Positions 1 through 13,442 of a stretch of 64,000 bases of DNA are shown here, in pieces; position 1 is the stretch's first letter; each line of letters starts with the position of its first letter. The notes beneath the pieces are model-generated. The model was given only the letters and a program-made list of their open reading frames with translations, ran no database searches and was not told where the DNA came from. Position numbers and translations under genes: made by a program. The stretch spans positions 11,594,001 through 11,658,000 of the forward strand of contig NC_060024.1 of the NCBI RefSeq assembly GCF_021134715.1, read 5' to 3'. This DNA comes from Daphnia pulex (Eukaryota > Arthropoda > Branchiopoda > Diplostraca > Daphniidae).

Positions 1-2727
1 CGCTATACCTTTTCTGGGACCGTCAAAACGACACGCTGGAGCGAAAGGATGGCTCGGAGACGTTCGGCGGTGTCGTCGAATTTGTCGTTGCCACGGATGA
101 CGGGCAACAGAACGGGAACTACTTCCTCAACGCCAAGGTTTCCAATAGCCGCCAAGACGACCATACGATCAAAGACTTCGCTGCTAGATTCGAGTTCCTT
201 GGCGAGCAGAGGCAAGAATTCGTAGGAGATGATTTTGCTTTTGCTGTCGCAGAAGTCTCCCATGACGGAGACGGGGTATTTCTTTGCGGCTGAGTGGCGA
301 GAGCTGCATGCGGAATTCAACAAATCGGCAACAGTCATCAGAGAAGTCTGCAACAATTGCTTTGACGATTGGACTGGGCCAGATTTCAACAAATTCTGGA
401 AAGGAAAATATTTCAATGAGGATAATATTTGATTTTTATACATTTCCATTAAGTGAAACATACCATAAGCTCTTTGAGCAGTTCCTGAGTTGGTGTCTTG
501 ACATGGTAACCAAGAGCAGCCATAGCCCATGATGCCTTTTGTCCAGTAATCTGTTCAGTTTCAATCAATTCCTTGATCAACATAACAGTCGGGTTACTTC
601 CGGCTTGAACAACGCAGTCGATGAACAAAGTCCTGCATCATTAAATTTAGTTAATTAAAAAAATCTCAGACGTTTTTTTGTTTGGTCATATGCGACTTAC
701 ACAACGACATCATCTTGGTTCTTGACATCTTCCCACAAATATCTCAACTCATCCAGAGAGAACATGGGCAAAACACGGCCAACGACAGCCAGACGATCGA
801 GATTGTCCTGTTCGGAATCGGAGTTCTCCTTCAAATCGCTAGCAACAACCTGGAGGCTGTCCAAAACGCTTCCGTGCAGAGCCTCAATAGGTGCTGGGCT
901 CTTGGCGTAAGCACCATGCAAGTTGGGCTGAACGGCACTGCAAGAAAACATACGAAATAGGTGAAACTCGTCTTCCAAATCAAAAATCTTAAAAGAAACT
1001 TACACTCCATCCTGGCTGAGTTGGTTGAAATCACCAAAGACGTAGTTCAGGCTCTTGTGCTCTTTGGGATAAGCTGGAGCGGCCAAGCGCGCGCCGATGC
1101 TTTCCTTCTTCTCCAACGTCAATTTGGTGATAACGGCGTTGACCAACTCGTCGGTTTTAGTGGCGAACGGCTGAGCCATCAGGTCGCTGTAACCACCGGC
1201 ATAAACAATAGTGAGCTTGGACAAAGATTCTCCGCAAGCCAAGAATTTAGTCACTGCAGTTCGCTGTTGAACAAAATGTTATGTTAACAACACATCAAAT
1301 GAATAAAAATCGTTATAGATCGTTTTAATTACCTTCAAGAAATGGCCACAGTTGGCCTTGTCAAGATCGCATTCATAGCTGTTGGATGTAGTTGTGTGCC
1401 AAGCTGGGTTAGTCTTGCAATTGTTAAAGTCTTTGGTTTTAAGGATTTGATAAACAGGCTTGCTTCCGCAAACATCATCGAAGGATTCAAGTTTGAATCC
1501 AGCGGAAGCGAAGACCTGAGCGTAGGGCAAGCGGCTAATCTCAATGGAAGTACTGCAGTCACCAGTCACCGAATCCTGCGAATGAAATGCAAAATTAGCC
1601 ACACAATGAATAAAGTGTCTCATGTTTGGGCTTAGAAAAATACCTCCAAAACGGTCAGAGTGGCTTTTTCGCCATCCTTTGTGGCCGCTTTGTAATTGAA
1701 AGCAGCGCCATCGTTACGGACACCCGTAACGTCCAGTTGCAACTGGCTGGCGATAGCTTTCTTGATGTTGACGATCCACAAGGGTTCACCAGCTCCAGTT
1801 TTGATTCCGGAGATCTACACAATAAAGAATTGGTTATAATATTATATCATTATGTGATGTGTATTTTTTAAAATAAAATCATTAGCGAAATTAAGGAGTG
1901 AAATTTAAATAAAAAGATGGACGTACCGAGCCCTGTTTGTGGTAAATGGTGAAAGGAGCGTAGAGAACATCCAAGTCGGGGATTTCGTCCGCTTCTCCTT
2001 CAATGTCTTGGGTTCTGTCCAATGCATTTCCCAAGAAATAACCGTTGCGCTTGACGGTGCTGTAAGTCAGCTGGTTAGAATAGAGGAGCAGTCTTTGTTA
2101 TCAACTCACGAGAAAAATAATGCGTCGAATGTTTTTACCTGGACGGCGAGGGTGTAATCGTCAACACTTTGAACGGTGACAATGCTTTCCAATTCAACGA
2201 CAGCGTTCTGTTGCTTCAGTTTGTTGATACCAGCCGCTGAGCGACCGACGTACTTGTACACGTATTGAGTGCCTGGTTCCCATCCTATTTGAGATTATAT
2301 CACAAGAAATCTATTACATACACTTGCACAAATATATAATTTCCTAGCTCACTTTTAATCACAGTCAAATTGGACTATTGATGCAGATTAACTAGTTCTA
2401 CTTTCGGATAAATTTATAAAAAATTTAACCTTGATTTCAACTACAGGAAATGAATAAAGAAGACATTCTACTACAAATGTTTGAACAGCGCTAAAAATTT
2501 AATTCAATTCCATTTTACTAGTCTATTGCAAATAATAAGGAAATTTCTTTTGACTTACCCCACGTCAGACACAGAAGGCCCACTAGAAAAATAAACAAAA
2601 GAAATTTTAATGAGAATGTTAGATAGGTTACAACTATAATAAGTCATTTTCCTACAACTAAGAAAAATCAGAGAAAACTTTGGTTTAACTTACACAAAAC
2701 TAAAAGAGAGGAATAATTTTTAACCAT
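1..2727 (-). CDS. Vitellogenin, N-terminal part (partial gene)
   Basis: Vitellogenin is the secreted yolk precursor that carries lipid to oocytes; this part is the large lipid transfer (Vitellogenin_N) domain. Exons on the minus strand are 2694-2727, 2559-2582, 2139-2284, 1927-2070, 1644-1814, 1333-1575, 1004-1263, 701-937, 464-632 and 1-395, all phase-consistent, giving about 607 residues before the window edge; no stop is reached. The first two exons encode a signal peptide starting MVKNYSSLLVLLGLLCLTWG. The mature chain begins at once with WEPGTQYVYKYVGRSAAGI, typical of arthropod vitellogenin starts. The last exon carries the helical repeats of the domain (for example EFLPLLAKELESSSEVFDRM). 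The start is fixed by the signal peptide and a TATA-like box about 65 nt upstream. Unlike a described Daphnia magna vitellogenin, no superoxide-dismutase-like module precedes the domain. Apolipophorin-like lipoproteins share the domain, but the start and cysteine-rich centre favour vitellogenin. Confidence 0.88.
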
Positions 2728-2790
2728 CTTAACGTTTTTGCTCAAGCTGCTTTGGCAAGCTTATGCGTAAAAATCTAACAGCTCGGCACT

Positions 2791-2800
2791 TCTTAAATAG
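2791..2800 (-). promoter_or_regulatory. TATA-like box of the vitellogenin gene
   Basis: On the minus strand this reads CTATTTAAGA, about 65-75 nt before the vitellogenin start codon. That leaves room for a 5' UTR of roughly 35-40 nt. The position and sequence fit a core promoter; no transcript end confirms it. Confidence 0.45.
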
Positions 2801-5800
2801 TCTACCTAGCCAGCCTTGCATGAGGTCGATGGCACACCCACCAACCGCAGGGCTCCGCCTCGTTTCTTAAAAGAAATGAAAATAGAATTTTCTTTCTATC
2901 AATTATGGAGCTTTAAAAAATCTCGATCTTGTTATCAATAACATACATCTTTTCTATGACGGAATGGCGGGAATCCAAAAGGCAGCAAACTCTGATAATT
3001 GGTTATATTCAAAGAGAATTTTGGAAAAAAAATCTTTAATAAAGCGCATTTCTCTTTAAAAAATGTATCCCTAAAATGTTGATGCTCATTAATAGTAATA
3101 GAATTTTTTGTGGTTTTTATTATTCAGTAATCTGAAGGCTGAACCGTCTCTATATCATACTACTCTGAAATGATGTAATGTAAAGGAATCAATCTGGATT
3201 AGGGAAATAGTTTCCACATATGTATTTTATAGACCTCGATGTAATAATGAGTTATATATAGCGTTTATAGCATTTAACGTAATAAATCATGCTTAGTCGG
3301 CGAGCTTGTAGATAAAATTTTTGTTTACAGCGCTGGAATTTAAACTTTAATGCAAGCATAAAGCAGCTCAATAAAAATCTTTCTTATCGCATGGACAATA
3401 TCACATATTACGTAGATGAATTTAAAAATACAAAGCAAATAATAAGCTGCTGCCTATGCCCATAGTAACAAATTTTGTTCTATAAATTTCAACTCATGCA
3501 AGCTCCCTTGGTTTCAATACAAGGTGTCACTTCAAACGAGGTGAAAAATAAAATAAACAGGTGAGCATGATCAATGTGTTGTCAATGTTCTGGTACCTAT
3601 TACGACCGGTTTCTTGAACTGGATAAACAAAATCTTTTAAATCAGAAATTCTGAATAATAATAAAAAAAGGAACCGACATCAGGTAGTCATTTTGAAAAA
3701 GAAAAATTCGCTTTGTAAGCATGACTCTGCACTTCTCAAACTCGAAGCGCAAAAAATCGTTGGAAACAGAAATCGGGGCATCGAACAGGTTCGCTTTTTT
3801 TGTCTTGTTTTATTATTCTGTGTACCGTGGGCTATCACAAGGATAATGGCATTTTCTTTAAAGTCTTCCATAAGGATTTTTTTTATTGTTCAGATATTTC
3901 AAAGTTTATAATTTACCTATACTTTGATTATTTCGAGAATAACATTTAATAAAATAATTACATATCCCGATTTGGATTCTATCCCGTCGAAAACTCACAC
4001 ATATATGCGATGGCGTCGTTCTCTAATAAAAGATGGAAAGAACTTTGCTTCCTTGTAATTTTATGTTTTCCCACCTTTTTATTTATGAACGTTATAAGGG
4101 ATCTGTGATAGACATACAGGATCGCTGCGTACAAGTCTACCAATATGCGCAGCTATTTTTCAATGACGTGATCATTCCGAGCTAAAGTGATTGCGAAAAT
4201 GCTTTTCTTTTACACATCTCTATAAGGACTGCCTTATTAGTTTATTCCAGTGAAAACATACTAAGCTACTAAGTCCTCTTGTCTATGCTGTGTTTACTCT
4301 GCACCACATTTGACTGGTTCACGCCGAGCTCATTCGTGATTTCCTTCCTCCGCGAAAGAGCGCCATGGAATGGCTTTGAGTTTGAGAGGTACATTGTCTT
4401 CGTGGTTTTATTCCTGGCGGTTCTGAACCGGAGCAAGTTCTTAAAGGCGTTTCCCTCTTCATATAGGCTACCCAAGAACAGTCTTGAATCCATGTATCCT
4501 GCTTATACTACGTAGACAGAGTAAGCCCGAGGCAGGTGAGCGTGCAAAATTTTGAGATACGTACGTTTTTTGCTCTATTATGCCAATTTGAAAAAAAGGC
4601 GAGATGAAAATGAACCTTCGTTTATTCTTAAGGACATTACAGTATATATATACTGTATCCTTGTTATAATAAACCAAGGCAAACGAACTTCAGAAGTGGA
4701 AAAGAAAGGAAACGAAGGACTCGAAATAAGAAATAAGAACCTTTGGGTAGGTCAGTTCAAAGAATAACACCTGATGATTTGAATTTTTCGCTAAGCCATT
4801 ATTATGTCATATTATATTTCGCAGCTTTATTTCGTTTTCCCTGTTGCTAGGGGCACAAAATGTTTCGTGGATTTCAAGGTAAACCTTGTGAATCTCACGA
4901 CTAAAAATAGTTGAACTAAAAGAAACAAGTCTTCCTTCTACATTTGGCCTTCCTTTAATGCAGTTTACAAATTAATGCTGACGCCCAGTGCGTATAAAAT
5001 TAAAAGTATACCTGGAAGACGACAACCATGACTATGCACAATTTTGTGCACTTTTTAACACATGCAAATATTTAAAAGTTTACAGTCGCAAACGTCCTTC
5101 ATCCTTTTTTAAGTGTGCGATGAATACGAATCGAGAAATTTAGCCATCAGATGGTCAACCGAATCATTTGAATGAATATCGAACAAAGGGCATTTCAACA
5201 AATATATATCACATCCTGTATTACAAACATGCCTAGCTTACGTATTTATGTATCTAGCCAATTTCCAAGTATAAGGGAAGTTTAACTTTGAACTTTGGCT
5301 TAGCAACTGGATCACCCACGCATGTTATATTGGCCTTCCTATATTAAACAGTTGGACACATATAACATTGCCACTTGAACTGTATTGGCGACATACCCAT
5401 GCGTCAACTGGGCTGATATTCATCAAGGATTGTGTTGTAAATTTAAGACTATTAAAAACTTACTTCAGTTACACGCTATGGCAATACGAAATCGTGTCAA
5501 AAGTATACATGTTCTGAAAACATTTTCGTTGATAGGCTATGATAGCCTACGTGTTATCGAAGGCAATAAAAAACCTGCTCCAGTTACATGTTTTTCTCGC
5601 ACTGAATGTGAGTTTGGGTTAGCAACTGTCACTAAACTAAGTCAACTAAATGATAGAATTCAAGCCCTGAGTGCTGAGTGTCTTGATGACACTAATATCG
5701 TGTTGATCGTGTTCATCTAACATCGAAACTGTTGAACGCACCTCACGTCAAAATAACAGGGTTTCTGTTTTTCGTATTTGCTCACGAGTAGCCGGATTGG

Positions 5801-8800
5801 CGGCGTCACATTGATAGTAAGTTTTTGGAAAAACGGAAGGTCAGATATAAAGTTTGTGATGTTTAAAAAAAAAAAAAAAAAAAAAACAGTTGGCCAGTCC
5901 AGATGGGGCCAGCTTTTCGAAATCAAAGTGTTGAATGACAATCGCTGGAAATCAAACTTGTCGGTTGCTAGTCAGCGGTTGAGTTTCACACACGGTTAAA
6001 ACGGGTAAATGACTAAATGTTTTGACATGTATGATCATATTAACCGCATGCAACAGAAAATCATTTTGCCAAATCTCGAAAAAGGATAATCGCATTCAAT
6101 TTCTGAACTGTGAACAGCTTCATGCAAAAGGTATATAACATACTTTTTAAACTTGTTTTGAACAGAACAAATAACAAATCAAATACTGGCCATTATAATA
6201 TTGCCTTATCTGGTAGCCTACAACTGTTTCTCTTTTGCTTGCGGCTCTAAAATTCTTCTTAAAGCGTAATTGAAACTTCGTGTAGCAACAAAAGTTTTTT
6301 TTGTGTGAAACACGCCACAGTCGCCACAGCTTTTTCTCGGTTATGGGCATTGGGCAAACCGGTTTGGCATGTTTCACACAGAAAATTGCTCTTGATGTCT
6401 GATGGCGTCTAGGAAGTACTACAAGTTGATGGAGCGCCGTGACTAAGCAACTCTTTGCATGCGCGAGTGTGTGTGTCTGTGGTTTTTTTACAATGTTATC
6501 TGGAAAAATGTTATCATGATCGAATGTTCAAACCTTGAAATGATTAAGAAAAATTTGCATCGGCAATTGCTGATAACTTCAACCTAAATGGCGCTAGCTC
6601 TCCCTCCACTCCGATGGCTCTAAAATGAATAATTCAACTATTGCTATTATTTAGAAAATGTCCAAACCTTCTATTCCTCGTTACTTTTCTATGATCTTTG
6701 ATAACGAATTCAACATGCGATATTTTCAAACAATCAAAACCGGGATCAAAACAAAGCTGGAAAATTCAAGTGACGGCCGAACAAATAGAAGTCACTCTTT
6801 AACTTTTTGGTAAATGTTACATTCAACAGTTGTCGATCTCATTCTCACACAAGTCTCGTGCATAAATCTGCCTTGTCAATTTGCGAATTCTAGGGGTTGA
6901 ATCGCACGTGATGCTACAAGAGACAATTATTTCGATTCCAAGACCCAGCCATAGCTAGCTGCATTCTAGATAAAAAATTGTGATGAACTAATGATCAACA
7001 AACAAAAGTTGCATCATGTATTGACATAAGAGTAACGGCGGTCAGAAACTGGCCTGGCAACTGGCGAAGAGGTACGGTTTAGAAAGGTTTTTCAATGACA
7101 TAATAATTGTGAGTATGCAATAAATGTGTTTTGAACAGGTTTCTCTTTTTTCTTATGCAATGCTAGTCGTATAGGATAGGCTAAGCCCAACTGCCGACCA
7201 CTCCGTATCAGAACAGTTAAAATTTGAAAGTTACGATAGTCAAAGTTTACGTACACAAACACGGAAATCCACTTGATATCCATAGTAACTGCACGAATGC
7301 AGGGCTACATGTTTTCTCAGTGACGAGTTCGAAGAGCGCATATTTAACCGCAGGGCATTTTATTATGCCTTCAAATTCTTTTTGTTCCATATTGACTTCC
7401 ATTGAGCATCTGATCCATCGAAGTCTGATCGGGTCAAATAAAAGTGGCAAATTACATTGCTCGGAGAGGCGGAGAGCACCAAGAGTCCAAGAGCCAGTCA
7501 TTTACATCAGGTTGTACGTGCGCCAGCTCCTTTACAGACAATAAAACCTTGGCTTCCACATAGCAACAAGTAATCTAGGCACTCTACATGGCACTCTACA
7601 AATCCTGACGAATCCAGTTTTATGCTCCGCATTCAACAATTTAAAAAAAAAAAGTAAAAATGAGGCCTTACTCTAGCGGCAGGTTTTTTGTGCTGTTGCT
7701 AAGAGAGGTTTTCGTTCAGTATCAGGTTATAGCAAAAAAAAGCTGAGGCTTGAGAGATAACCATATATGGACATAGCGAAGGCCAGTTTTTGATTATCTA
7801 ACCGGGCATACTCGGTGTTTTTATCGTAACAATCTTATAGCATTACTCGGTTTTTCTTTTAGAACGACCTTCCTTTCTTCGCCTCTATAAAAATTTATCA
7901 CACTCGATGCCGGAGGGTCATGATAAAGCAGAATTTTGCGGTGCTGTTTTTTACACTGGTGGAAAAAAATATATATATATTGAAAAACAAAAAAATAGAT
8001 TGAAACAATGGAATGGCAACGACTGCCTTCCAGCTGTTACGAGTATGAGATAGTTTGCAAAAAAAGAGCGAATCGTATATTCCGCTGAGCCTTTGAGTTG
8101 TACGACTGCTAATGCTAATGCTCCGTATTCACGACAAGATGTTGGTAAAGCTGTTCTTTGCCGTCGTGACGTATAAAATTTCAAAAAGAGATATTGAACA
8201 GTCAGTTTCAAGCATACAAGTGGTCAGTTAAGGAAGAGCAAAAATTAAATGTTCAGATTTCTATACAGAAAATGAAAAAAGAAAGGCTAATATGGTGAAA
8301 GTTTTTTTACTCGTCTTTGTAAGCGGAAATCTAGCGCAAGAAGATCAATATTCAGGACGAATAATTCAAAACATAAACCGATAAACGTAGCCACTATGTT
8401 GTATACTACACATTTCATTTTATTTTCACTATTCAATTGTTGTGTTCCAATCAAGTAATTGTATAATTAACGTAAGTAATGATCGCAATGAATTATACGC
8501 CTAAACCATGGTCGGCCGTCCATGCCTTGGAATAATGTTTCCTGTCGCCGATGGGTCTTTTTAAGAGCAGGTTAGATACCACCCACCCGAAACTCGTTTT
8601 TGAATCTACGGATTTTTTTTTTCCGAAGGAGAAAGTTTTCGTCAAATGAGATTCTACGTTCGATAAACCAGTTTCTTTCATAACGCTGTCTTGCCGAAAG
8701 GGTTGTTGTTTACATCACGAAAAGAAGTAAAGCAGGCGGCTGGCCGGAGTGATGTGTTCGCTTTTTCTTACTCCCGGCAAAATGAAATTCAGGCTGAAAA

Positions 8801-9780
8801 GGTTACGACCGCTCTGTGTCAGATTCGTCGTAAATTTAGACCAATCAAGAATCCGTTTATCAGAAGACTTTAGAATGGTTTTTCAATACTTCAAACAATG
8901 AGTCCCATCACTAGATTCAGAAATTTACGGACAAGAAATCAAAACGCTGACCTTCATTGTATATCTGTACTATAAAATTCACACGTTTGTCATGATTTTT
9001 CTAGTTGCTACGTCAATAATAGGGGCAGCGTTGCAATGCTCTACTTCGAATCGGTCGGTTGAACACAACTTTCCACCAATCTCTGTATAGCGTGTTAATA
9101 ATCGTCAATAATTTGAAACTGAAACAAGCAAATATCGGCCGTTAGTCGATGTTAAAGTAAAGTGAAGGCTTAACGAATTCGTTTACAGATTTTGTGTCCA
9201 AAAATTGAAATGAAAAAGAGTGTTAGAACTAAACATGGGGGATAACAAATAACTATGAAAAACGGATACCAACAGAAGACTTTTACGACGATCTCAACTC
9301 GAAATGTTTCTCGAAAAGTCCTGGAGGGATTTTGTTTTGTTTTGTTTTTTCTTAAGGCTGGAAACATATTTGTACTGCTGACATCTAGCATCTTGCTTTT
9401 AAATTATATTGACTGTGAATTAGCCGCACAAAATGCGGCTTAGTTTTGTCACGTCTTTATGGCGAGTGAAACGACTTACAGCCACGATCTCTACCGAACT
9501 TAGCAAACACGGCATCTGCGCAAATTTGGATTTGGGCAGAATCACCAGATTGAGCAATTTAGCGCGTTTTTAACTTTAAAGGACGAGTGTTGCAACCGAC
9601 GTGGATATTTTAACTTGTACATGGGAAGTTAATGGAATAATAATAATGAAATAATTCTGGCGTTCTGATTACTCAAAAGTCTCAAAATCTTAATCTCCAT
9701 GGTCTTCGTCTCTGAAAGGAAAATAAAGTGATTATTTCCCCCTTTTTCGGGATTAAAAAAAAGTCCAGGGTGGCAACACT
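2801..9780. other. Intergenic, about 7 kb, no supported gene
   Basis: AT-rich DNA between the divergently placed vitellogenin and P450 regions. Open frames here are at most about 110 codons (the longest is at 5385-5720 on +). They lack recognisable motifs, signal peptides or splice-linked partners. A 22-base A run lies at 5865-5886. The stretch 4270-4540 is somewhat GC-richer than its surroundings. I see no RNA gene or mobile-element coding sequence. Confidence 0.6.
5865..5886. repeat. A22 homopolymer
   Basis: An uninterrupted run of 22 A residues in intergenic DNA. It could be a slipped homopolymer or the tail of an old retroposed sequence. No recognisable source sequence lies upstream. Confidence 0.8.
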
Positions 9781-9859
9781 GGTCACGTTACAACTATTCA
9801 ACTTTCAGCTCGACGTTTCTGCAGTTACTATAAGGAACAAGAGGAGAGTCAATTGATTC

Positions 9860-10311
9860 TGTTGCTTGCGCAACAGTTCGTATTCCATTGCTGTCAATCA
9901 GGTATTTATAGAAACTTGTTATCTTCGAACTATTAATAACTCGACTATTAATAGCCAATGTAAAAAGTAATCGTTACTACACATAGTTCGATGTGGTAAT
10001 GCGAGATGTCTTCAATGCCCCATATAAGAATTCACTAAAGTGTTCACACTTCTCGGTCTACCACCAATTGAAACACGCCAGTTTACGAAGGAATCGATAA
10101 AGGCCAGTCCAAGAATGGTCAATTTTGTCGCTGCGGCCGTTCTATTTGTAATCACAATTTATTACTGGCAACAAAAAAAAATCAGAGAAGTTTCCGTTTA
10201 CCTCCCGGACCCAAGCAACATTTCATCTTTGGCAATTTGATAGAGTTGGTTCACTCAGCATGGATTAAAGGGGAATACCCATGCCTTACGTTTGCGCGGT
10301 GGGCTGTTCAG
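9860..10311 (+). pseudogene. Decayed duplicate of P450 promoter and first exon
   Basis: The stretch 10115-10311 is a copy of exon 1 of the intact P450 1.2 kb downstream: a Met-Val-Asn-Phe start, a hydrophobic anchor, then the proline hinge RLPPGPK and a FIFGNLIELV segment, ending CAG followed by GTAAAA as in the intact gene. A run of nine A at 10173-10181 puts the proline hinge out of frame with the start; one more A would give 198 nt in phase. The homology continues upstream into the promoter, including shared blocks around TATTTATAG and GAAACACGCCAGT, and a TATAAG box at 10023-10028. No counterpart of exons 2-9 follows before the intact gene. It is therefore a 5' fragment of a tandem duplicate and not a working P450, unless it serves as an alternative first exon. 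Confidence 0.75.
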
Positions 10312-11198
10312 GTAAAATATGTTCCCTATATGTCTAAATTCTTTCCACGAAAAATTGTCAGTCAAATTAAACAATTCCCCGTAGAATTCAACAGCTTATG
10401 CCGTTGAGCGTTGAGGTACCCAGAAAAATACATTAAAATTGCGTCACCCATAAATGATTCAATACCCGTATAATGTTATCCAGATGTTATCAACTCTTCC
10501 AAAGGTAACAAGTGCAAAGGTAATGCTGCCATTTTTTTTTCATTTTGATATCAATACGATATTTACACTTGGCCTCCTTTTAGTTTTATATTTAGGAAAG
10601 GAATGTGCCCATCCAATTGTAAACATGATTAGCTAATTCCACTGATCGGTGGTGTGGTAATTGGGAGACATGACAAGGTCAAAAGGCTTAGAATTAAACG
10701 AGATATCTCAATTACAAAATCGATAGCAGATAGCCTACCCTTTACATAACAGAAAAATTGGTGTCAGTTTAAAATACCTATTTCGATGCACTAGGAAGAA
10801 ATTCTAAATGTTCTGCTATTAAAAAAAAGAATAGACCAACAATTTGGTTACACTGTAAACGCACAGCTCTCAAATGCAAAACTCGATAAGACGCAATACG
10901 GCCAAGTTCAGTGAAAGTTGATTCTTCTCATCAAAGATTTAAATCTGACAATTGTACGAGCTTCAGCAAACAGAATAATCAAACTCAATTAGTCTTCAAA
11001 CTATATAAAGCTGAAAAGAAAATTGAGTCGAGACAAGTGATTACTGATTGGGCCTACGCAACAGTTTATTTTCATCGCTGCTTATAAGATATTTATAGCA
11101 ACTTGTTATCGAAGAAGTATTATTTATAGCCCATGTCAAAAATACAATCTTTACTAGAGTGTTCGATGGGCTAATGCAAACTGGGTTATCATCGACCC

Positions 11199-11207
11199 TA
11201 TAAAAAT
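11199..11207 (+). promoter_or_regulatory. TATA box of the P450 gene
   Basis: TATAAAAAT lies 87-95 nt upstream of the P450 start codon, with CACTCATT about 30 nt downstream as a plausible initiator. The decayed duplicate upstream has a TATAAG at the matching place. Confidence 0.55.
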
Positions 11208-11293
11208 GACTCGTGAGTGTAGTCGCCACTCATTGAAACACGCCAGTCTAAGAAAGGGGTCGACAATACGAACAAAGCTTGTTAAGCACTAGA

Positions 11294-13442
11294 ATGGTTA
11301 ATTTTGTCAGCATAGCGTTTGCAGCCGTTCTTTTAATTATCACTATTTTTTACTTTTGGCGAAAAAATCAGAAGAACTACCGTTTACCTCCTGGACCAAA
11401 GCGAAATCTCATCTTTGGCAATTTGATGGAATTGGTTTACTCAACATTAGTTAAAGGTGAATCGCCCTTTATCAAACTTGCGCAATGGGCTTTTCAGGTA
11501 AACAACGAGTCTTTCAAAATTAAAAATGTAATTCTCATAAAAATTCCCTAATTATCAGACGGGACCGATTTGCTATTTGCGGTTCTTTAGACAACAAGTC
11601 ATCGTAATTTCAGACGCAAGGGTTGCTCAACGGTTATGTGTCAATCAGGCGGATAAGTTCAGTGAACGGCCACCGGGACTACTTTTATCACGAGTGCTCA
11701 AGGACAAAGGTAAAGCGCTGAAATAGCCATCAGGCTGATAAGAGATTGATGGCGGTTCACTGATGCATTAGAACAAATAAAACTAAACTTTACTTTTATG
11801 GTTTTATCCTAAATAATCACGACGAAATTGTTTGTTGATTATTTAACATATTCGAGCAATAAGCAGATAATTACGATTAAACTCAAAACATTAAAGGAAT
11901 CGTGTTCAATGACGGGCCGTCGTGGAAGGAACATCGAACATTTCTGACTCACGAATTCCGTAAGTATGGATTTGGAAAACAATCAATGGAGCAGAGAATT
12001 CAATATGTGGTTGATGAATATCTTCATCAAATAACCGTAAGTGTTTTCCCGAAAACTGGAAAATGTATGTTGTAACTAAAATGTTATCAACAAATTAGAA
12101 AACAAATGGCCTAATTCACGATCCGCATCCGAACATTGCGACGGCAGTTTATAACATTATTTGGACAGTGATCAGCGGGGATCAATTCAAATGGGGTGAT
12201 CCATTTTTGCAAAAAGTCATTAAAAACCTTGAAACCAATTTACAAGCTGTCGAGCTCACCGGACCTCATAACTACGTCACTATTCTCACGTAAAAGAAAT
12301 TATCTAGCTTTTTTAAAAATTACATCTGTCTTTAGCTGACTTTTTAAACAGCGTATTCCATTTGCTCTGGCACAATTTTTTGCACTTGTGGAAAATTACC
12401 TTGATGAGGTTAGTTTACTTTAAACAACTCATCGGCAAGTTTAAGAAGCACCAAAAACAATCTACAAACTCCGAGGAAGAGGAGTCTATGATGCTCGATT
12501 ACTTGGTAAAAATGCAAGACAGTAAAAATTGTGGTGAACCGACCTACTTCTCCGGTATGTTGTCAAGTACTAATAATTTCGCAAAACGCTTCTTAATTAC
12601 TATCGAATATCAACAGAAACACAATTACTTTGGCTCGTTTCTGACCTGTTTATCGCCGGCGGTGAGACAACCATAACCACCATTCGCTGGATTCTGCTGT
12701 GCTTGGCGTTGTATCCTGAAGTTCAGGAACGAGTACGACGAGAAATAACTGAAGTGTTCGGTCGGGACTCAACACCTGCGTAAATAAATTTTAATGTTAA
12801 CATAGTGTTTTCATCCTTCAAAGCTTAAAAAGAATATTATAGTAGGTCTATTTGAATACGTTTTATCCTCAGATATTGTCAGCGAACACAAACGCCTTAC
12901 ACAGAAGCATTCATAAATGAGGTACTTCGCATGGGCGGAGTCACTCCAGGAATGTGGCGTAATACCAGTCAAGATGCAACGTACGAGGTTGTTTCCCATT
13001 ATTTATACAAAATTGAAACGAAGAAACTTATTTTCATTCCTCACAGAACTACGATATTCCAAAAGACACATGGGTTCTACTCCACTTTTACGCAATGAAT
13101 AATAACCGGGATCAATGGGAAGACGCGAGGAAATTCAAGCCAGAAAGATTCTTAAATAAAGAAGGAATGTTCTGCAAAAATGAAAACCTCTTGGCATTCT
13201 CAATTGGTAAAGCCCTTTGTTAGTTTTTCGTTGTTGCATTAACTGATGAATTTTAAACAGGAAGGAGAGAGTGCCCAGGTCAAGGATTGGCACAGGCAGA
13301 ACTTTACCTTTTTACGGTCGGAATTCTGCAGAAATTTAAAGTTGCTCTACCCAATGATGAAAAAAACATCGATGTCAATAACGGACAATTTGGGATTACT
13401 TACACACCACCACATCATAGACTACAATTTATCGCTGTTTAA
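11294..13442 (+). CDS. Cytochrome P450, microsomal, CYP2-clan-like
   Basis: A haem-thiolate monooxygenase of the endoplasmic reticulum, expected to oxidise lipids, steroids or xenobiotics with electrons from P450 reductase. Nine exons are phase-consistent: 11294-11497, 11559-11709, 11897-12036, 12099-12289, 12352-12554, 12617-12779, 12873-12987, 13047-13206 and 13261-13442. They give 502 residues, a normal full length. All diagnostic motifs are present: N-terminal membrane anchor then proline hinge RLPPGPKR; helix C WKEHR; helix I FIAGGETT; helix K ExxR (EVLR); FKPERF; and the haem loop FSIGRRECPG with its cysteine ligand. The exon-1 Met was chosen because the anchor follows directly. ATTAAA at 13580-13585 may be the polyadenylation signal. 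The hinge and helix I resemble the CYP2 clan, which is expanded in Daphnia, but I cannot fix the subfamily. A broken copy of its 5' end lies upstream. Confidence 0.92.

Noticed and set aside
4269-4493. Minus-strand frame with a RRKEITNELGVNQSNVVQ segment resembling homeodomain helix 2-3
   Set aside because: The invariant WFQNR of helix 3 is absent and no neighbouring exon supplies it; resemblance is limited to a helix-turn-helix-like stretch.
5385-5720. 111-codon plus-strand frame
   Set aside because: No motif, signal peptide, splice partner or composition signal; expected by chance in 7 kb of AT-rich DNA.
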